In this document: piece by piece, positions 24,725 through 33,119 of the stretch
Layout of the letters: each line of letters starts with the position of its first letter
Numbering within the stretch: position 1 is the stretch's first letter
DNA from: Haloferax mediterranei ATCC 33500
GTDB lineage: Archaea; Halobacteriota; Halobacteria; Halobacteriales; Haloferacaceae
Length of the DNA: 64,000 nt
Reading direction: 5' to 3'
Assembly: GCF_000306765.2 (NCBI RefSeq)
Contig: NC_017941.2
Coordinates: 992,001-1,056,000, forward strand
Notes under the pieces: generated by a model
Told to the model about the DNA's origin: nothing
Seen by the model: the letters and a program-made list of their open reading frames with translations, nothing else
The model's database searches: none
Translations under genes and position numbers: made by a program

Positions 24725-25882
24725 ATGCTCGAAGGTGTGAACGTCGCGCTCGGGGTGACGGGAAGTATCGCGGCCGTGAAAGTCGTCGAGTTGGCGCACG
24801 AACTTCGCCGACAGGGAGCCTCCGTACGCGCGGTGATGACCGGCGCGTCGACGGGAATCATCCACCCGTGGGCCGTCGAATTCGCCACCGAACACGACGT
24901 GGTCACGGAGATAACCGGCCGCGTCGAACACGTCGAACTCTGCGGCCGCGACGGCTGGGCAGACGTGTTTCTCGTCGCACCCGCGACGGCCAACACGGTC
25001 GGAAAGATAGCCGCCGCTATCGACGACTCCCCCGTCACGACCTGTGCGACGACCGCTCTCGGTGCCGGAGTGCCGGTCGTCGTCACACCTGCAATGCACG
25101 AACCCATGTACGACCATCCGGGTGTCATGGATGCCATCGAGCGCGTAAAGTCGTGGGGCGTCGAATTCGTCGACCCGCGAATCGAAGAGGGGAAGGCAAA
25201 AATCGCGACCGAGGAGGCCATCATCACCGGCGTGGCGACGGCCACGACGGCGCAGACGCTCGCCGGGAAATCTATCGTCGTCACCTCCGGAGCGACGACC
25301 GAGTCGGTCGACCCGATTCGAACCCTCTCGAACCGCGCATCGGGTCGGACGGGACGCGCCGTCGCCCGCGCGCTCGCTATCCGCGGTGCGGACGTAACGC
25401 TCGTCCACGACGACGGAGACGTTCACTACGCGGACGTACTGCCCGTCGAATCGGCGGCAGAGATGCTCGAAGCCGTCGAGGCGGCGGTCGACGCCGGTGC
25501 CGACGCACTCGTCTCCGCGGCGGCAATCTCGGATTTCACCGTCGACGCCGCCGACCAGAAGATTCGCTCCGGCGAGGCCCGGACGCTCGACCTCGAACCG
25601 ACTCCGAAGCTTATCGATACGGTCCGCGAGTCGAACCCGGACCTCCCTATCGTCGGGTTCAAAGCGGAGACGACGGGCGACGACGAAGCGATGGTCGATG
25701 AGGCGAGACGTATCATGGACCGCGTCGGTCTCGCGTTCGTCGTCGCCAACGACGCCTCGGTCATGGGTGCCGACGAGACGCGCGCACTGGTCGTCCGCGA
25801 CGACGAAGCGAGCGAGTTCGTCGGGTCGAAAGACGGACTCGGCGCTCGCGTGGCCGACGAACTCGAAACAGAACTGCAGTGA
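24725..25882 (+). CDS. coaBC: Bifunctional phosphopantothenoylcysteine decarboxylase / phosphopantothenate-cysteine ligase
   Basis: A 385-residue fused CoaBC of coenzyme A synthesis. The N-terminal FMN decarboxylase has GVTGSIAAVK near residue 11, and VAPATANTVGKIAAAIDDS near 83 with the PAMHEPMYDHP substrate loop near 119. The catalytic His is expected at ITGRVEHVEL near 62. The C-terminal ligase begins at VVTSGATTESVDPIRTLSNRASG near 181 and includes ISDFTVD near 260 and the GFKAET motif near 302. The family activates phosphopantothenate with a nucleotide (CTP in bacteria). A CTTTTAAC box about 30 bases upstream is the probable TATA. Confidence 0.95.
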   Translation: MLEGVNVALGVTGSIAAVKVVELAHELRRQGASVRAVMTGASTGIIHPWAVEFATEHDVVTEITGRVEHVELCGRDGWADVFLVAPATANTVGKIAAAIDDSPVTTCATTALGAGVPVVVTPAMHEPMYDHPGVMDAIERVKSWGVEFVDPRIEEGKAKIATEEAIITGVATATTAQTLAGKSIVVTSGATTESVDPIRTLSNRASGRTGRAVARALAIRGADVTLVHDDGDVHYADVLPVESAAEMLEAVEAAVDAGADALVSAAAISDFTVDAADQKIRSGEARTLDLEPTPKLIDTVRESNPDLPIVGFKAETTGDDEAMVDEARRIMDRVGLAFVVANDASVMGADETRALVVRDDEASEFVGSKDGLGARVADELETELQ

Positions 25883-25897
25883 ATGAGGAGACGGCGG

Positions 25898-26284
25898 TTA
25901 GTCGTCGCCGTCGTTTGCGGTCATAATGTCCTCTCCCTCATCCGGCCATGTGACGCCATCGACGAACGGGACACCCATCTGCTGGGCGGCCTGCGAAATC
26001 ATGTGGGCACCAGTCGGTGCGGTGAGGAACAAAAACAGCACCGTCACGAGTGCCATCAGTCCGTCACCGTGCGGTAGATAGTACACCGACCCGGCGAGGG
26101 CGATAGACGCCGCACCGAGGGTGGTCGCCTTCGACGTGGCGTGCATCCGGTTGTAGATGGTGGGGAATCGGAGCAGGCCGATGGTCCCGACGAGGAGGAA
26201 GAAACTCCCGACGAGCGTCAACAGGATGACGAGGGCCGCGCGGACGGGTCCGACCGTCACGGCGGCCGCGCTCTCGGCACTCAT
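25898..26284 (-). CDS. mrpG: Mrp-type Na+/H+ antiporter subunit G
   Basis: A 128-residue membrane protein with three predicted helices, at residues 14-36, 57-72 and 78-96. The motif GLLRFPTIYNRMHATSKATTLG at 36-58 is diagnostic for MnhG/PhaG/MrpG. The hydrophilic tail (WPDEGEDIMTAN) is typical of haloarchaeal versions. Its ATG overlaps the mrpF stop by four bases (ATGA). It is the last gene of the mrpA-G operon and is required for assembly of the sodium/proton antiporter. Confidence 0.93.
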   Translation of the reverse strand: MSAESAAAVTVGPVRAALVILLTLVGSFFLLVGTIGLLRFPTIYNRMHATSKATTLGAASIALAGSVYYLPHGDGLMALVTVLFLFLTAPTGAHMISQAAQQMGVPFVDGVTWPDEGEDIMTANDGDD

Positions 26285-26574
26285 TCGATGATGTCCCCCT
26301 CCGTGACGTACCGAGCCACGGTAATCGTGCTGATGAAGCCGATGATGGCGAGAACGAGGCTCACGCCGACGAAATAGCCCTGATTCGACCAGATAGCGTA
26401 CAGGGCGGCGATGGCGACGACGTTCGTCCCGATGGTGTCGAGTGCGACGACGCGGTCCGGGACCGTCGGCCCGCGAATGACGCGATAGCTCACGAGGAGC
26501 GTCAGGCCGGCCGCGAGGACGAGCCCGGCGAAGAGCACGTCGTTCATCCACGTGAGGTACGCCGGGTCAGCCAT
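26281..26574 (-). CDS. mrpF: Mrp-type Na+/H+ antiporter subunit F
   Basis: A 97-residue membrane protein with three helices. The motif RVIRGPTVPDRVVALDTIGTNVVA around residues 31-54 is the MnhF/PhaF signature. I prefer the ATG at 26574, preceded by GGAGGTGA five bases upstream, over the GTG nine bases earlier that lacks a ribosome-binding site. The start overlaps the end of mrpE by eight bases, and the stop overlaps mrpG by ATGA. Confidence 0.92.
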   Translation of the reverse strand: MADPAYLTWMNDVLFAGLVLAAGLTLLVSYRVIRGPTVPDRVVALDTIGTNVVAIAALYAIWSNQGYFVGVSLVLAIIGFISTITVARYVTEGDIIE

Positions 26575-27163
26575 GCCGCTCACCTCCCGCGACGGCCGCG
26601 GTCTTACTGTCCTCCCCGTTGGCCTGCGCTTGCGGTGCGGGGTCGCCGGGCTTCAGTTCTTCGTCGAAGATGACGAGTGCGTAGTCCTCCCACCGGCGAA
26701 TCGGTTCGAGAATGCCGTCGAGGTCGCTCCCGTCGATGCTGTGCACGTACAGCGTGTTCGTGTCGTCGTCGTAGTCCATTGTCAACGTCCCCGGAGTGAG
26801 GGTGATACTGTTCGCAATCGTCGTGATAGCGGCGGGAGACCGAACCCGGAGTGGCACCTCCACGACAGCCGGGTCGATAGGCATCGACGGAGCCAGCGTC
26901 CGCCGCGCCACGTCGATGTTGGCCGTGAGGAGTTCCCAGAGGAACGTCAGGAGGTACAGCGTCGCGTAGGGTGCGACGCGGACGCTCCCGACGATAGACG
27001 CCTTGTCGCTGTAGAAACGGCGGAAGAAGTACGCGATTCCCATTCCGACGCCGAGGCCGATGATGAACTCTTCGAGGAGTCGCTGCGGCGTGAGTTCGAC
27101 GCCGCGAACGAACAGCCAGAGGATGGCCATGACGAGACCGGAAACGGGCCAGCGGCGACTCAT
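26567..27163 (-). CDS. mrpE: Mrp-type Na+/H+ antiporter subunit E
   Basis: A 198-residue membrane protein. Hydrophobic helices occupy about residues 6-20 and 28-46, and a third about 60-80. YLLTFLWELLTANIDVARR near 68-86 is a family hallmark, and NSITLTPGTLTMDYD near 118-133 is the MnhE signature in the soluble beta-rich domain. The C-terminus is an acidic, Gly/Ala-rich tail longer than in bacterial MrpE (about 160). Its ATG overlaps the mrpD stop by four bases. Confidence 0.92.
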   Translation of the reverse strand: MSRRWPVSGLVMAILWLFVRGVELTPQRLLEEFIIGLGVGMGIAYFFRRFYSDKASIVGSVRVAPYATLYLLTFLWELLTANIDVARRTLAPSMPIDPAVVEVPLRVRSPAAITTIANSITLTPGTLTMDYDDDTNTLYVHSIDGSDLDGILEPIRRWEDYALVIFDEELKPGDPAPQAQANGEDSKTAAVAGGERHG

Positions 27164-28857
27164 GCGTGGCCACCTCCCGATTCGAGGCCGACACCCGGTC
27201 CGTGCATCACGGCGTCGATGTAGCCGTTCGTATCCAGTGCAGCGTGGGCCGCCGCATCGGCCGTGGCGAACAGGGCTTCGAACCCGATACCGAAGCCGAT
27301 GGCGGCGATTGCGAGCGCAACCACGACGGTCACCTGCGTGGTGAGTTCGAGTCGTTTCAGACCGCCGCTGCCACCGTCGGTCATCGCTACGTCACCGCCT
27401 CCAACTGACCAGCGGTCGGGTAGTGCGGCGTTGACCGCGTCGCTCGGGCGACCCCAGAACACCGCGTTCCACGCGCGGGTGTAGTACGCGATGGTCAGAA
27501 TCGCACCGGCGAGGGCGACCGCGAGGGCGAGTCCGGCACCGGCAGCGCCGGCGGCGAACGCCTTCGCGGCGGCTTGGAAGACGAGGAACTTGCCGAAGAA
27601 GCCCGAAAGCGGCGGGACGCCGATGAGCGTCAGCGCGCCGAGGAGGAACCCGGCGGCGAGCACCGGCGCGCGGTCGGCGAGACCGCCGAGGTCCGAGAGC
27701 CGGTCGCTTCCGACGACATCCTGAATGGTCCCACTCGCAAGGAAGAGCAGGCTCTTGGCCAGCCCGTGATTGAACGCGTAGACGAGCGCGGCGGTTACGC
27801 CGAGGTCCCGGACGGTCTCGGACGGCGCGGTCGCGGCCACCGCCAGCGGGAGGACGATGAAGCCCACCTGACTGATAGAGGAGTACGCGAGGATGCCGTC
27901 CACGTCGTCGCGGCCGACGGCACCGATGCCGCCGAGGATGATGCTGACCGCGGCCATGGCGAACATGACCGGGCCGAAGAATCCGAGGAAGGAGTCGCCG
28001 CTGATGCCGAGGAACGAGAGGTCGATAGACGCCGCGGCGAAGATGGTGAAGTAGAGTCGGATGATGGCGTAGACGCCGACCTTCTTTACGACGCCGGCGA
28101 GCATCGCGGTCACCGGCGACGGTGCGGCACGGTAAGCCGCGGGTACCCAGAACTGGAACGGTGCGAGACCGGCCTTCAGCGCGAAGACCGAAAACAGCAC
28201 CGCGGAGAGTCCGAGCACCGGAAGGACGGCGACGTTGTGTGGCTCCGGGTTCGACAGTAGCTGAGCCATGTGAGCCATGTTGAGCGTCCCGGTCGTGCTG
28301 TACAGTCCACCGATAGCGATGAGCATCACTGCGCTGCCGATGAGGTTGAGCACGACGTAGTTGAGCGCCGCGCGGGTGTGCTCGCGTCCGGAGTAGAACA
28401 GCACGAGGATGTAGCTCGACATGAGCATCACCTCGAACCAGACGAACAGGTTGAAGATGTCGCCTGTGAGGAACGACCCCGTTACGCCGACCAGCATGAA
28501 GTGGTACAGCGGGTGGTAGCTGAGTCGCTGGCCGAACGCGTCGATAGACGCGACGGAGTACACGAGCACCAGAAGCGACACGAAACTGGCGAGCGCCAGC
28601 ATGAACACCGAGAGCGCGTCGGCGACGAGCGTGATGCCGAACGGCGCGGCCCAGTTGGACACCTGGTAGACCAGCGTGGTCGATTCGCCTCCGAGCGGAA
28701 GTATCACCGCGTCGAACAGGGCGGCGACGGCGACGAGGTAGCCGACGCCCCCGAGCAGACTGACCGTCCGCTGGAGTAGGTCGCTCGGGCGCGTGAGCAG
28801 TGTCAAGATGGCTGTCACGAGGGCCACGAGGAGCGGTGCGATGACGAGCGTGCTCAT
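27160..28857 (-). CDS. mrpD: Mrp-type Na+/H+ antiporter subunit D (NuoM/N-like)
   Basis: A 565-residue, about 14-helix protein of the proton-conducting transporter family shared with complex I subunits. NLFVWFEVMLMSSYILVLF near residues 133-151 carries the key Glu, and GLAPFQFWVPAAYRAAPSPVTAMLAGVVKK near 222-252 holds the conserved Lys and Pro. NHGLAKSLLFLASG near 350 has a channel Lys. A hydrophilic loop (VNAALPDRWSVGGGDVAMTDGG) precedes the final helix and is an extension not usual in MrpD. It overlaps mrpC and mrpE by four bases each. Confidence 0.94.
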   Translation of the reverse strand: MSTLVIAPLLVALVTAILTLLTRPSDLLQRTVSLLGGVGYLVAVAALFDAVILPLGGESTTLVYQVSNWAAPFGITLVADALSVFMLALASFVSLLVLVYSVASIDAFGQRLSYHPLYHFMLVGVTGSFLTGDIFNLFVWFEVMLMSSYILVLFYSGREHTRAALNYVVLNLIGSAVMLIAIGGLYSTTGTLNMAHMAQLLSNPEPHNVAVLPVLGLSAVLFSVFALKAGLAPFQFWVPAAYRAAPSPVTAMLAGVVKKVGVYAIIRLYFTIFAAASIDLSFLGISGDSFLGFFGPVMFAMAAVSIILGGIGAVGRDDVDGILAYSSISQVGFIVLPLAVAATAPSETVRDLGVTAALVYAFNHGLAKSLLFLASGTIQDVVGSDRLSDLGGLADRAPVLAAGFLLGALTLIGVPPLSGFFGKFLVFQAAAKAFAAGAAGAGLALAVALAGAILTIAYYTRAWNAVFWGRPSDAVNAALPDRWSVGGGDVAMTDGGSGGLKRLELTTQVTVVVALAIAAIGFGIGFEALFATADAAAHAALDTNGYIDAVMHGPGVGLESGGGHA

Positions 28858-29195
28858 CTGCTACCTCCGAGTTCGTACATGTCGATGGTTCCGTGTTCCT
28901 CGTACACCCGGTAGGTCAAGACGAGGGCCAGTGCCGTCGTCCCGAAGCCGATGACGATGGCGGTGAGCACCAGCGCCTGCACGATTGGGTCCGAAGGCGC
29001 GGGGCCGCCGCCACCGTGACCGGAGAGGATGGGTGCGAGTCCGTCGAACCCACCCATGGTGACGAGGTAGACGTTCGCCGATTGGCTGATGATGCTGATA
29101 CCCCAGACGACGCGTACGACGTCGCGGCGAAGGACGAGGTACGTGCCGATCATAAAGAGGATGCCGAGGATGGCGGCGAGGAAAACTTGGGTCAT
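28854..29195 (-). CDS. mrpC: Mrp-type Na+/H+ antiporter subunit C (NuoK-like)
   Basis: A 113-residue membrane protein with three helices, homologous to complex I subunit NuoK. GTYLVLRRDVVRVVWGISIISQSANVYLVTMG around residues 17-48 is typical of MnhC, and DPIVQALVLTAIVIGFGTTALALVLTYR around 68-95 is the signature of the last helices. A glycine-rich loop (SGHGGGGPAPS) joins helices two and three. ATGA overlaps link it to mrpB and mrpD. Confidence 0.93.
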   Translation of the reverse strand: MTQVFLAAILGILFMIGTYLVLRRDVVRVVWGISIISQSANVYLVTMGGFDGLAPILSGHGGGGPAPSDPIVQALVLTAIVIGFGTTALALVLTYRVYEEHGTIDMYELGGSR

Positions 29196-29665
29196 TCGTT
29201 ACCGACCTCCGCGACGATAGTGAGGAGTCCCCCGACGACGGCAAAGAAGACGCCGAGGTCGAAGGCGAACGCGCTCGCGACTTCGAGTTCGCCGTAAATC
29301 GGGACGTGCTCCAAAAAGAGCACACCCTGCGTGAGGAACGGCGCGTCGAACGCGAGCGGCGCGAGACTGGATGCGACCGCGATGGCGAGACCGAGCGATG
29401 CCATCCAGCGGTAGTTTTCGACGAGTCGGTGTTGCTCCGACCCGTCGGGTGCGATGTCGAGAATCTCGCGCTGGATGAAATCCAGCCCGAAGATGACGTA
29501 CACGAGCGCGAAGGCGGCGGCGGCGAGGACGGCCCCGATGAAGCCGCCGCCCGGCAGGTTGTGCCCGCGGAACAGGAGCGCAATCGCCGTCACCAGAATG
29601 ATGGGGACGACGATGCGCGCGACAGTCCGCGAGATGACCGTCGTGCGGCCGGATGACCCGCTCAT
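29192..29665 (-). CDS. mrpB: Mrp-type Na+/H+ antiporter subunit B
   Basis: A 157-residue membrane protein of the MnhB family with four helices. GHNLPGGGFIGAVLAAAAFAL around residues 34-54 is the diagnostic motif. A periplasmic-type loop (REILDIAPDGSEQHRLVENYRW) follows, and EVASAFAFDLGVFFAVVGGLLTIV near the C-terminus is the last conserved block. It overlaps mrpA (stop at 29662) and mrpC (start 29195) by four bases. Confidence 0.93.
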   Translation of the reverse strand: MSGSSGRTTVISRTVARIVVPIILVTAIALLFRGHNLPGGGFIGAVLAAAAFALVYVIFGLDFIQREILDIAPDGSEQHRLVENYRWMASLGLAIAVASSLAPLAFDAPFLTQGVLFLEHVPIYGELEVASAFAFDLGVFFAVVGGLLTIVAEVGNE

Positions 29666-32067
29666 TGCGTCTCACCCTGCCCTCGCATGCGAATCAGCGT
29701 CAGGATGGCAAGCGACGCCATCACGACGACCGAAATCTCTCCCATCGTATCGAATCCGCGGAAGTCGACGAGGATGACGTTGACGATGTTCGACCCGCCA
29801 CCGAAGTCCGCGAAGAACGTCCCGTGTTCGGCGGGGACGCCCGCGTGGTGGATGAAGAATTCCTTCAAGCTCCCATCAGGGTCTGCATTCGTCGAGAACA
29901 GGACGGTGAGGAACACCGTCCCACCGACGGCAAACGAGAGGAGACCATCGCGGATGAAGACGAGTCGGTCGGGTGCGTCGCCGTAGAACGCCGGGAGGCG
30001 GTCCAAGACGAGCAGGAAGATGACCAACACGAGCGTCTCGACGACGAGTTGCGTCAACGCGAGGTCGGGTGCATCCGCGAGGATGTAGAAGATGGCGACC
30101 ATGAAGCCGACGATAGAGAGCGTCAACACACCGGCGACGTGCGAGGGTGCGACATCGACGGCGAACGCGCCGACGAGCGCGACCAAGAGGACGAGTACGA
30201 TGGGAATCGAGACGCTGAGTCCCTCGATATTCGGCATCGGAACCCCGGCGGCCGCGTAGCCGCCGAGTGCGAGCGCGACGAAGCCGAAGAGACCCCACGT
30301 CGCGTACGTGCGGAGGAGTCCCGTCTGAATCTTCGGCGTAACGGCGACGCTCGTGGTCGTCAGTCCTTCGACGAAGTTGTCGTACCACCAGTTCGCGCGG
30401 ACCGGGCCGCGCAGGGCCGCATTGATAGCGTCGTGGATTCGGTCGTAGAACGGGAAGGCCGCCGCACCGACGACGATAGTGATGATACTCATGATGACGT
30501 ACGGCGTCAGTTTCGTCGGGAAGTGCACCGAAAAGGAGTGCGCTTCCCCGGGGACGACGCTCCCGTAGACCTGTCCGACCAAGCCCTCGATGAAGAGGTT
30601 CGGGTCGGCGGAGATGGCGAGCACGAGCGCGCCGAGAATGGCCGGCGGAACGAGCATCGCCACCGGCGGGCGGTGGACGTGTCCCAGTCCATCGGGTTCG
30701 TCGCCGAAGAACAGCGAGGCGAATTTGATGGAGTAGAGGAACGTGAAGACGCTCCCGAACACCGCGACGACCGGGAAGGCCCACGCGATACCGCCCATGT
30801 GTTCGGCGGCGTGGTAGGACGCCTCGAACAGCAGTTCTTTCGAGTAGAAGCCGTTGAACGGCGGGAAGCCGGCCATCGAAAGCGACGCGACGACGGCGAT
30901 GACCGCCGTAATCGGAAGATGCTTTCGGAGGCCGCCGAGGCGGTCAATGTTCCGTGTTCCGGCCTCGTGGGCGATGATGCCCGCGACCATGAACAGCGCC
31001 GCCTTGAAGCTCGCGTGGTTCAGGATGTGGAACGCGCCGGCTTCGGCACCGTAGCTGTTTGCGAAGCCGAAGGCGGCGATGATGAGTCCCAGATGGGACG
31101 CAGTAGAGTACGCGAGTAGTTCCTTGATGTCGGTCGCACTCACCGCGAGCATGGCCGCGACAGTCATCGTCAGCAGGCCGAGCACGGCGAAGATAAGCGT
31201 CCAATCGCCGAGGACCGCGGCCTCTTTGGGGAGGAACAGCGGTCGGAAGCGACCGACGAGGTAGACGCCGGCTTTGACCATCGTCGCGGAGTGGAGGAAC
31301 GCCGAAACCGGTGTGGGTGCCTCCATCGCGTTCGGAAGCCACACGTGGAACGGGACCTGTGCGGACTTCGTGGCTGCGCCGAGACCGATGAGGACGAGCA
31401 CGGGAACGAGCAGCCCGGCGGACGAAAGCTCCGCACGGAGTACGTCCGCGTGCTCGACGAGCAGTTGGATGCTGTAGGTCGTGCCCTCGATTGCAGTCGT
31501 CTGGCCGGATGCCCAGACGAGAAGCAAGAATCCGACGAGCATGAACAGCCCTCCGGAGACGGTGATGAGCATCGACTTCCGAGCGGCGTACTGGGAGGAC
31601 TTCTCTCCGGTGTAGTGACCGATGAGAATGAACGACGAGAGACTCGTCAGTTCCCAGAAGACGAACAGGGCGATGAGGTCGCCCGCGAGGGCCACCCCGA
31701 GCATCGACCCCATGAACGCCAACAGCGTCGCGTAGTATTTCGCCTGGCCCGGCTCGCCGTGCATGTAGCCTCCCGAGTAGGTGAGGATAAGCACGCCGAC
31801 ACCGCTGGCGAGGAAGGCGATGAGAAGCGCCAACCCATCTACGTGGAATGCCAGCGAGACGCCGAGCGAGGGAATCCAGTCGAACGCAACGGTTCCATGC
31901 GCCCCCGCGAGATATTGGTCCGTCACGAGGCCAAGAGTGACCAACGCGACAGTGGCCGCGAAGTACGCCGTGCGCTCCCCGAGAAGCCGATAAACGGCAG
32001 GGGTGAACGCCGCGGCGAGAAACGGCAGGAAGACGACCGCGAGGACGACTTCCGGTGTGGGTTGCAC
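29662..32067 (-). CDS. mrpA: Mrp-type Na+/H+ antiporter subunit A (NuoL-like)
   Basis: An 801-residue membrane protein, the largest antiporter subunit. The NuoL/ND5-like part has LIALFVFWELTSLSSFILIGHY near residue 132 (key Glu), STASHLGLIIAAFG near 315, and the KAALFMVAG channel Lys near 352. The C-terminal extension (about 560-800) carries the DUF4040/MbhE-like helices typical of MrpA. Open reading goes to 32139, but the GTG at 32067 is preferred because a TATA-like CCTAAG sits 26-31 bases upstream. It is the first gene of the operon A to G in canonical order, all with overlapping junctions. Confidence 0.94.
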   Translation of the reverse strand: MQPTPEVVLAVVFLPFLAAAFTPAVYRLLGERTAYFAATVALVTLGLVTDQYLAGAHGTVAFDWIPSLGVSLAFHVDGLALLIAFLASGVGVLILTYSGGYMHGEPGQAKYYATLLAFMGSMLGVALAGDLIALFVFWELTSLSSFILIGHYTGEKSSQYAARKSMLITVSGGLFMLVGFLLLVWASGQTTAIEGTTYSIQLLVEHADVLRAELSSAGLLVPVLVLIGLGAATKSAQVPFHVWLPNAMEAPTPVSAFLHSATMVKAGVYLVGRFRPLFLPKEAAVLGDWTLIFAVLGLLTMTVAAMLAVSATDIKELLAYSTASHLGLIIAAFGFANSYGAEAGAFHILNHASFKAALFMVAGIIAHEAGTRNIDRLGGLRKHLPITAVIAVVASLSMAGFPPFNGFYSKELLFEASYHAAEHMGGIAWAFPVVAVFGSVFTFLYSIKFASLFFGDEPDGLGHVHRPPVAMLVPPAILGALVLAISADPNLFIEGLVGQVYGSVVPGEAHSFSVHFPTKLTPYVIMSIITIVVGAAAFPFYDRIHDAINAALRGPVRANWWYDNFVEGLTTTSVAVTPKIQTGLLRTYATWGLFGFVALALGGYAAAGVPMPNIEGLSVSIPIVLVLLVALVGAFAVDVAPSHVAGVLTLSIVGFMVAIFYILADAPDLALTQLVVETLVLVIFLLVLDRLPAFYGDAPDRLVFIRDGLLSFAVGGTVFLTVLFSTNADPDGSLKEFFIHHAGVPAEHGTFFADFGGGSNIVNVILVDFRGFDTMGEISVVVMASLAILTLIRMRGQGETQ

Positions 32068-32092
32068 GGGCGAAGTTGTGAATAGCGCGGAC

Positions 32093-32098
32093 TTAGGT
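32093..32098 (-). promoter_or_regulatory. TATA-like box of the mrp operon
   Basis: Minus-strand CCTAAG lies 26-31 bases before the GTG at 32067. The same CCTAAG lies 25-30 bases before the folCP start, which makes the leaderless GTG start credible. Confidence 0.45.
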
Positions 32099-32455
32099 GT
32101 TGTCAAACCTATCGGGCCTTCAGTATCGAACCAACCCACAAGACTACCTGAATTTCAAATAAAACCAGCATATTGGTTGGGATTCGAACTCGAACCCACC
32201 CGATTAGGCGGCTCACTTCGTGATTGTGAACTGTCTCAATTCTGTTCGTCTTGCAGTGTCACACGTCTGGGCATCGTGGCTCTGTACGTCTGAAAGAAAC
32301 CCGTGACTCACGGTTCCAACCGACCGCTAGTGGTCTATTTTCGCCCGCATCTCTGACCAGTCACTGGTGGTCTGTCTCCGACTCGGGATACCGACACCTC
32401 CGAATCCGGGGGAAACGAATTCTCGTGTGGGTGAATGTCATGGTTGCGCAACTAC

Positions 32456-32462
32456 TTTATAC
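32456..32462 (+). promoter_or_regulatory. TATA box of the small winged-helix regulator
   Basis: TTTATAC lies 25-31 bases before the ATG at 32487, giving a leaderless or nearly leaderless transcript. Confidence 0.5.
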
Positions 32463-32486
32463 ACACATTCGGACGCTTTCATCAGG

Positions 32487-32810
32487 ATGGACGGAAGTGT
32501 GGCGAGTGACGAACTCCTCAACGTACTCGGAGATACCGAGTCGAGGGCGCTCCTCGTTGCCCTCTGTCGAGAACCACGGTCTGCAAAAGAACTCGGTGAG
32601 ACGCTCGACCGTTCACTTCCGACCGTATACCGACGACTCGACCGACTGTGTGAGTGCGGTCTCGTGGCATCGACCACGGAGGTACGCAACGATGGGACAC
32701 ACTATCGCCGGTATGAATGTACGTTCGACCGGACGCTTGTCTCGCTGTCGGAAGACGGATTCCTCGTCGAGGTCGGTTCGGAAGGAGAGACACCCGAGAG
32801 CGAACGATAG
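32487..32810 (+). CDS. Small winged-helix transcriptional regulator (ArsR/MarR-like)
   Basis: A 107-residue protein consisting of one DNA-binding domain. The recognition unit ALLVALCREPRSAKELGETLDRSLPTVYRRLDRLCECGLV spans residues about 20-59, followed by a wing (GTHYRRYECTF) and a short acidic tail. I favour the ATG at 32487 over longer upstream reading because of the TATA spacing. The regulon is unknown. It is divergent from the mrp operon and upstream of two candidate micro-ORFs and a small unknown gene, any of which it could control. Confidence 0.75.
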   Translation: MDGSVASDELLNVLGDTESRALLVALCREPRSAKELGETLDRSLPTVYRRLDRLCECGLVASTTEVRNDGTHYRRYECTFDRTLVSLSEDGFLVEVGSEGETPESER

Positions 32811-32868
32811 GTGGGTTCGGTCGGCAGTTGTAGCACCCCAGTAGACCCGAGACAGCGGAGTTGATTCG

Positions 32869-32876
32869 TATATTAG
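32869..32876 (+). promoter_or_regulatory. TATA-like box before the 19-codon ORF
   Basis: TATATTAG lies 22-29 bases before the ATG at 32898, so a leaderless transcript could begin at that ATG. Confidence 0.4.
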
Positions 32877-32897
32877 TCAGTCTGCAACAAAATCCGC

Positions 32898-32957
32898 ATG
32901 GATGATATGTTTCTGTCGATGTTCAGGATTGATTCGGTTTCCGCACCCGATTGTTAG
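32898..32957 (+). CDS. Candidate 19-residue leaderless micro-ORF
   Basis: A 20-codon reading frame (ATG to TAG) encodes MDDMFLSMFRIDSVSAPDC, hydrophobic in the first half and with a C-terminal Cys. The only evidence for expression is the TATA-like TATATTAG at the right distance. It could be a short leader peptide, an sRNA start or chance. I give it low confidence. Confidence 0.2.
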   Translation: MDDMFLSMFRIDSVSAPDC

Positions 32958-33020
32958 TCATGGTACATACTATTGCTTGGTGAGTGGCTATTTTTCAGCG
33001 AGCGAAAGTCCACCTTCACA

Positions 33021-33026
33021 TTTATA
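33021..33026 (+). promoter_or_regulatory. TATA box before the 22-codon ORF
   Basis: TTTATA lies 25-30 bases before the ATG at 33051, the spacing expected for a leaderless haloarchaeal transcript. Confidence 0.5.
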
Positions 33027-33050
33027 GCAACAAGTGACTATCTGGAATTC

Positions 33051-33119
33051 ATGAACAGTCCAGGCGCGCGCTCCGGGCAGGGAGACGCGCAGCGTCAGGG
33101 CATGGGGGGAAACGAATGA
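33051..33119 (+). CDS. 22-residue leaderless micro-ORF, coupled to the next gene
   Basis: The frame starts at ATG 33051, 25 bases after a TTTATA box, and encodes a hydrophilic, Gly/Gln/Arg-rich peptide of 22 residues (begins MNSPGARSG, ends MGGNE). Its TGA stop overlaps the ATG at 33116 (ATGA), the arrangement used for translational coupling throughout the mrp operon. It may be a real small protein or a regulatory leader that allows translation of the downstream gene. No family is recognised. Confidence 0.5.
   Translation: MNSPGARSGQGDAQRQGMGGNE

Larger units (their letters stand above)
32068..32486. other. AT-richer divergent intergenic region with a 3' tRNA-like fragment
   Basis: This 419-base region between mrpA and the HTH gene has no protein gene that I can support. 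It holds the mrpA TATA at 32093-32098 (minus strand) and the HTH-gene TATA at 32456-32462. On the minus strand around 32175-32200 there is a T-arm-like string (GTGGGTTCGAG, then TTCGAATCCC) with the TTCGA portion duplicated. No D-arm, anticodon arm or matching acceptor strand was found, so it is not an intact tRNA. Confidence 0.35.

Noticed and set aside
32068..32139. Upstream ATG of mrpA at 32139
   Set aside because: The TATA-like box lies downstream of this ATG, so the GTG at 32067 is the more likely start.
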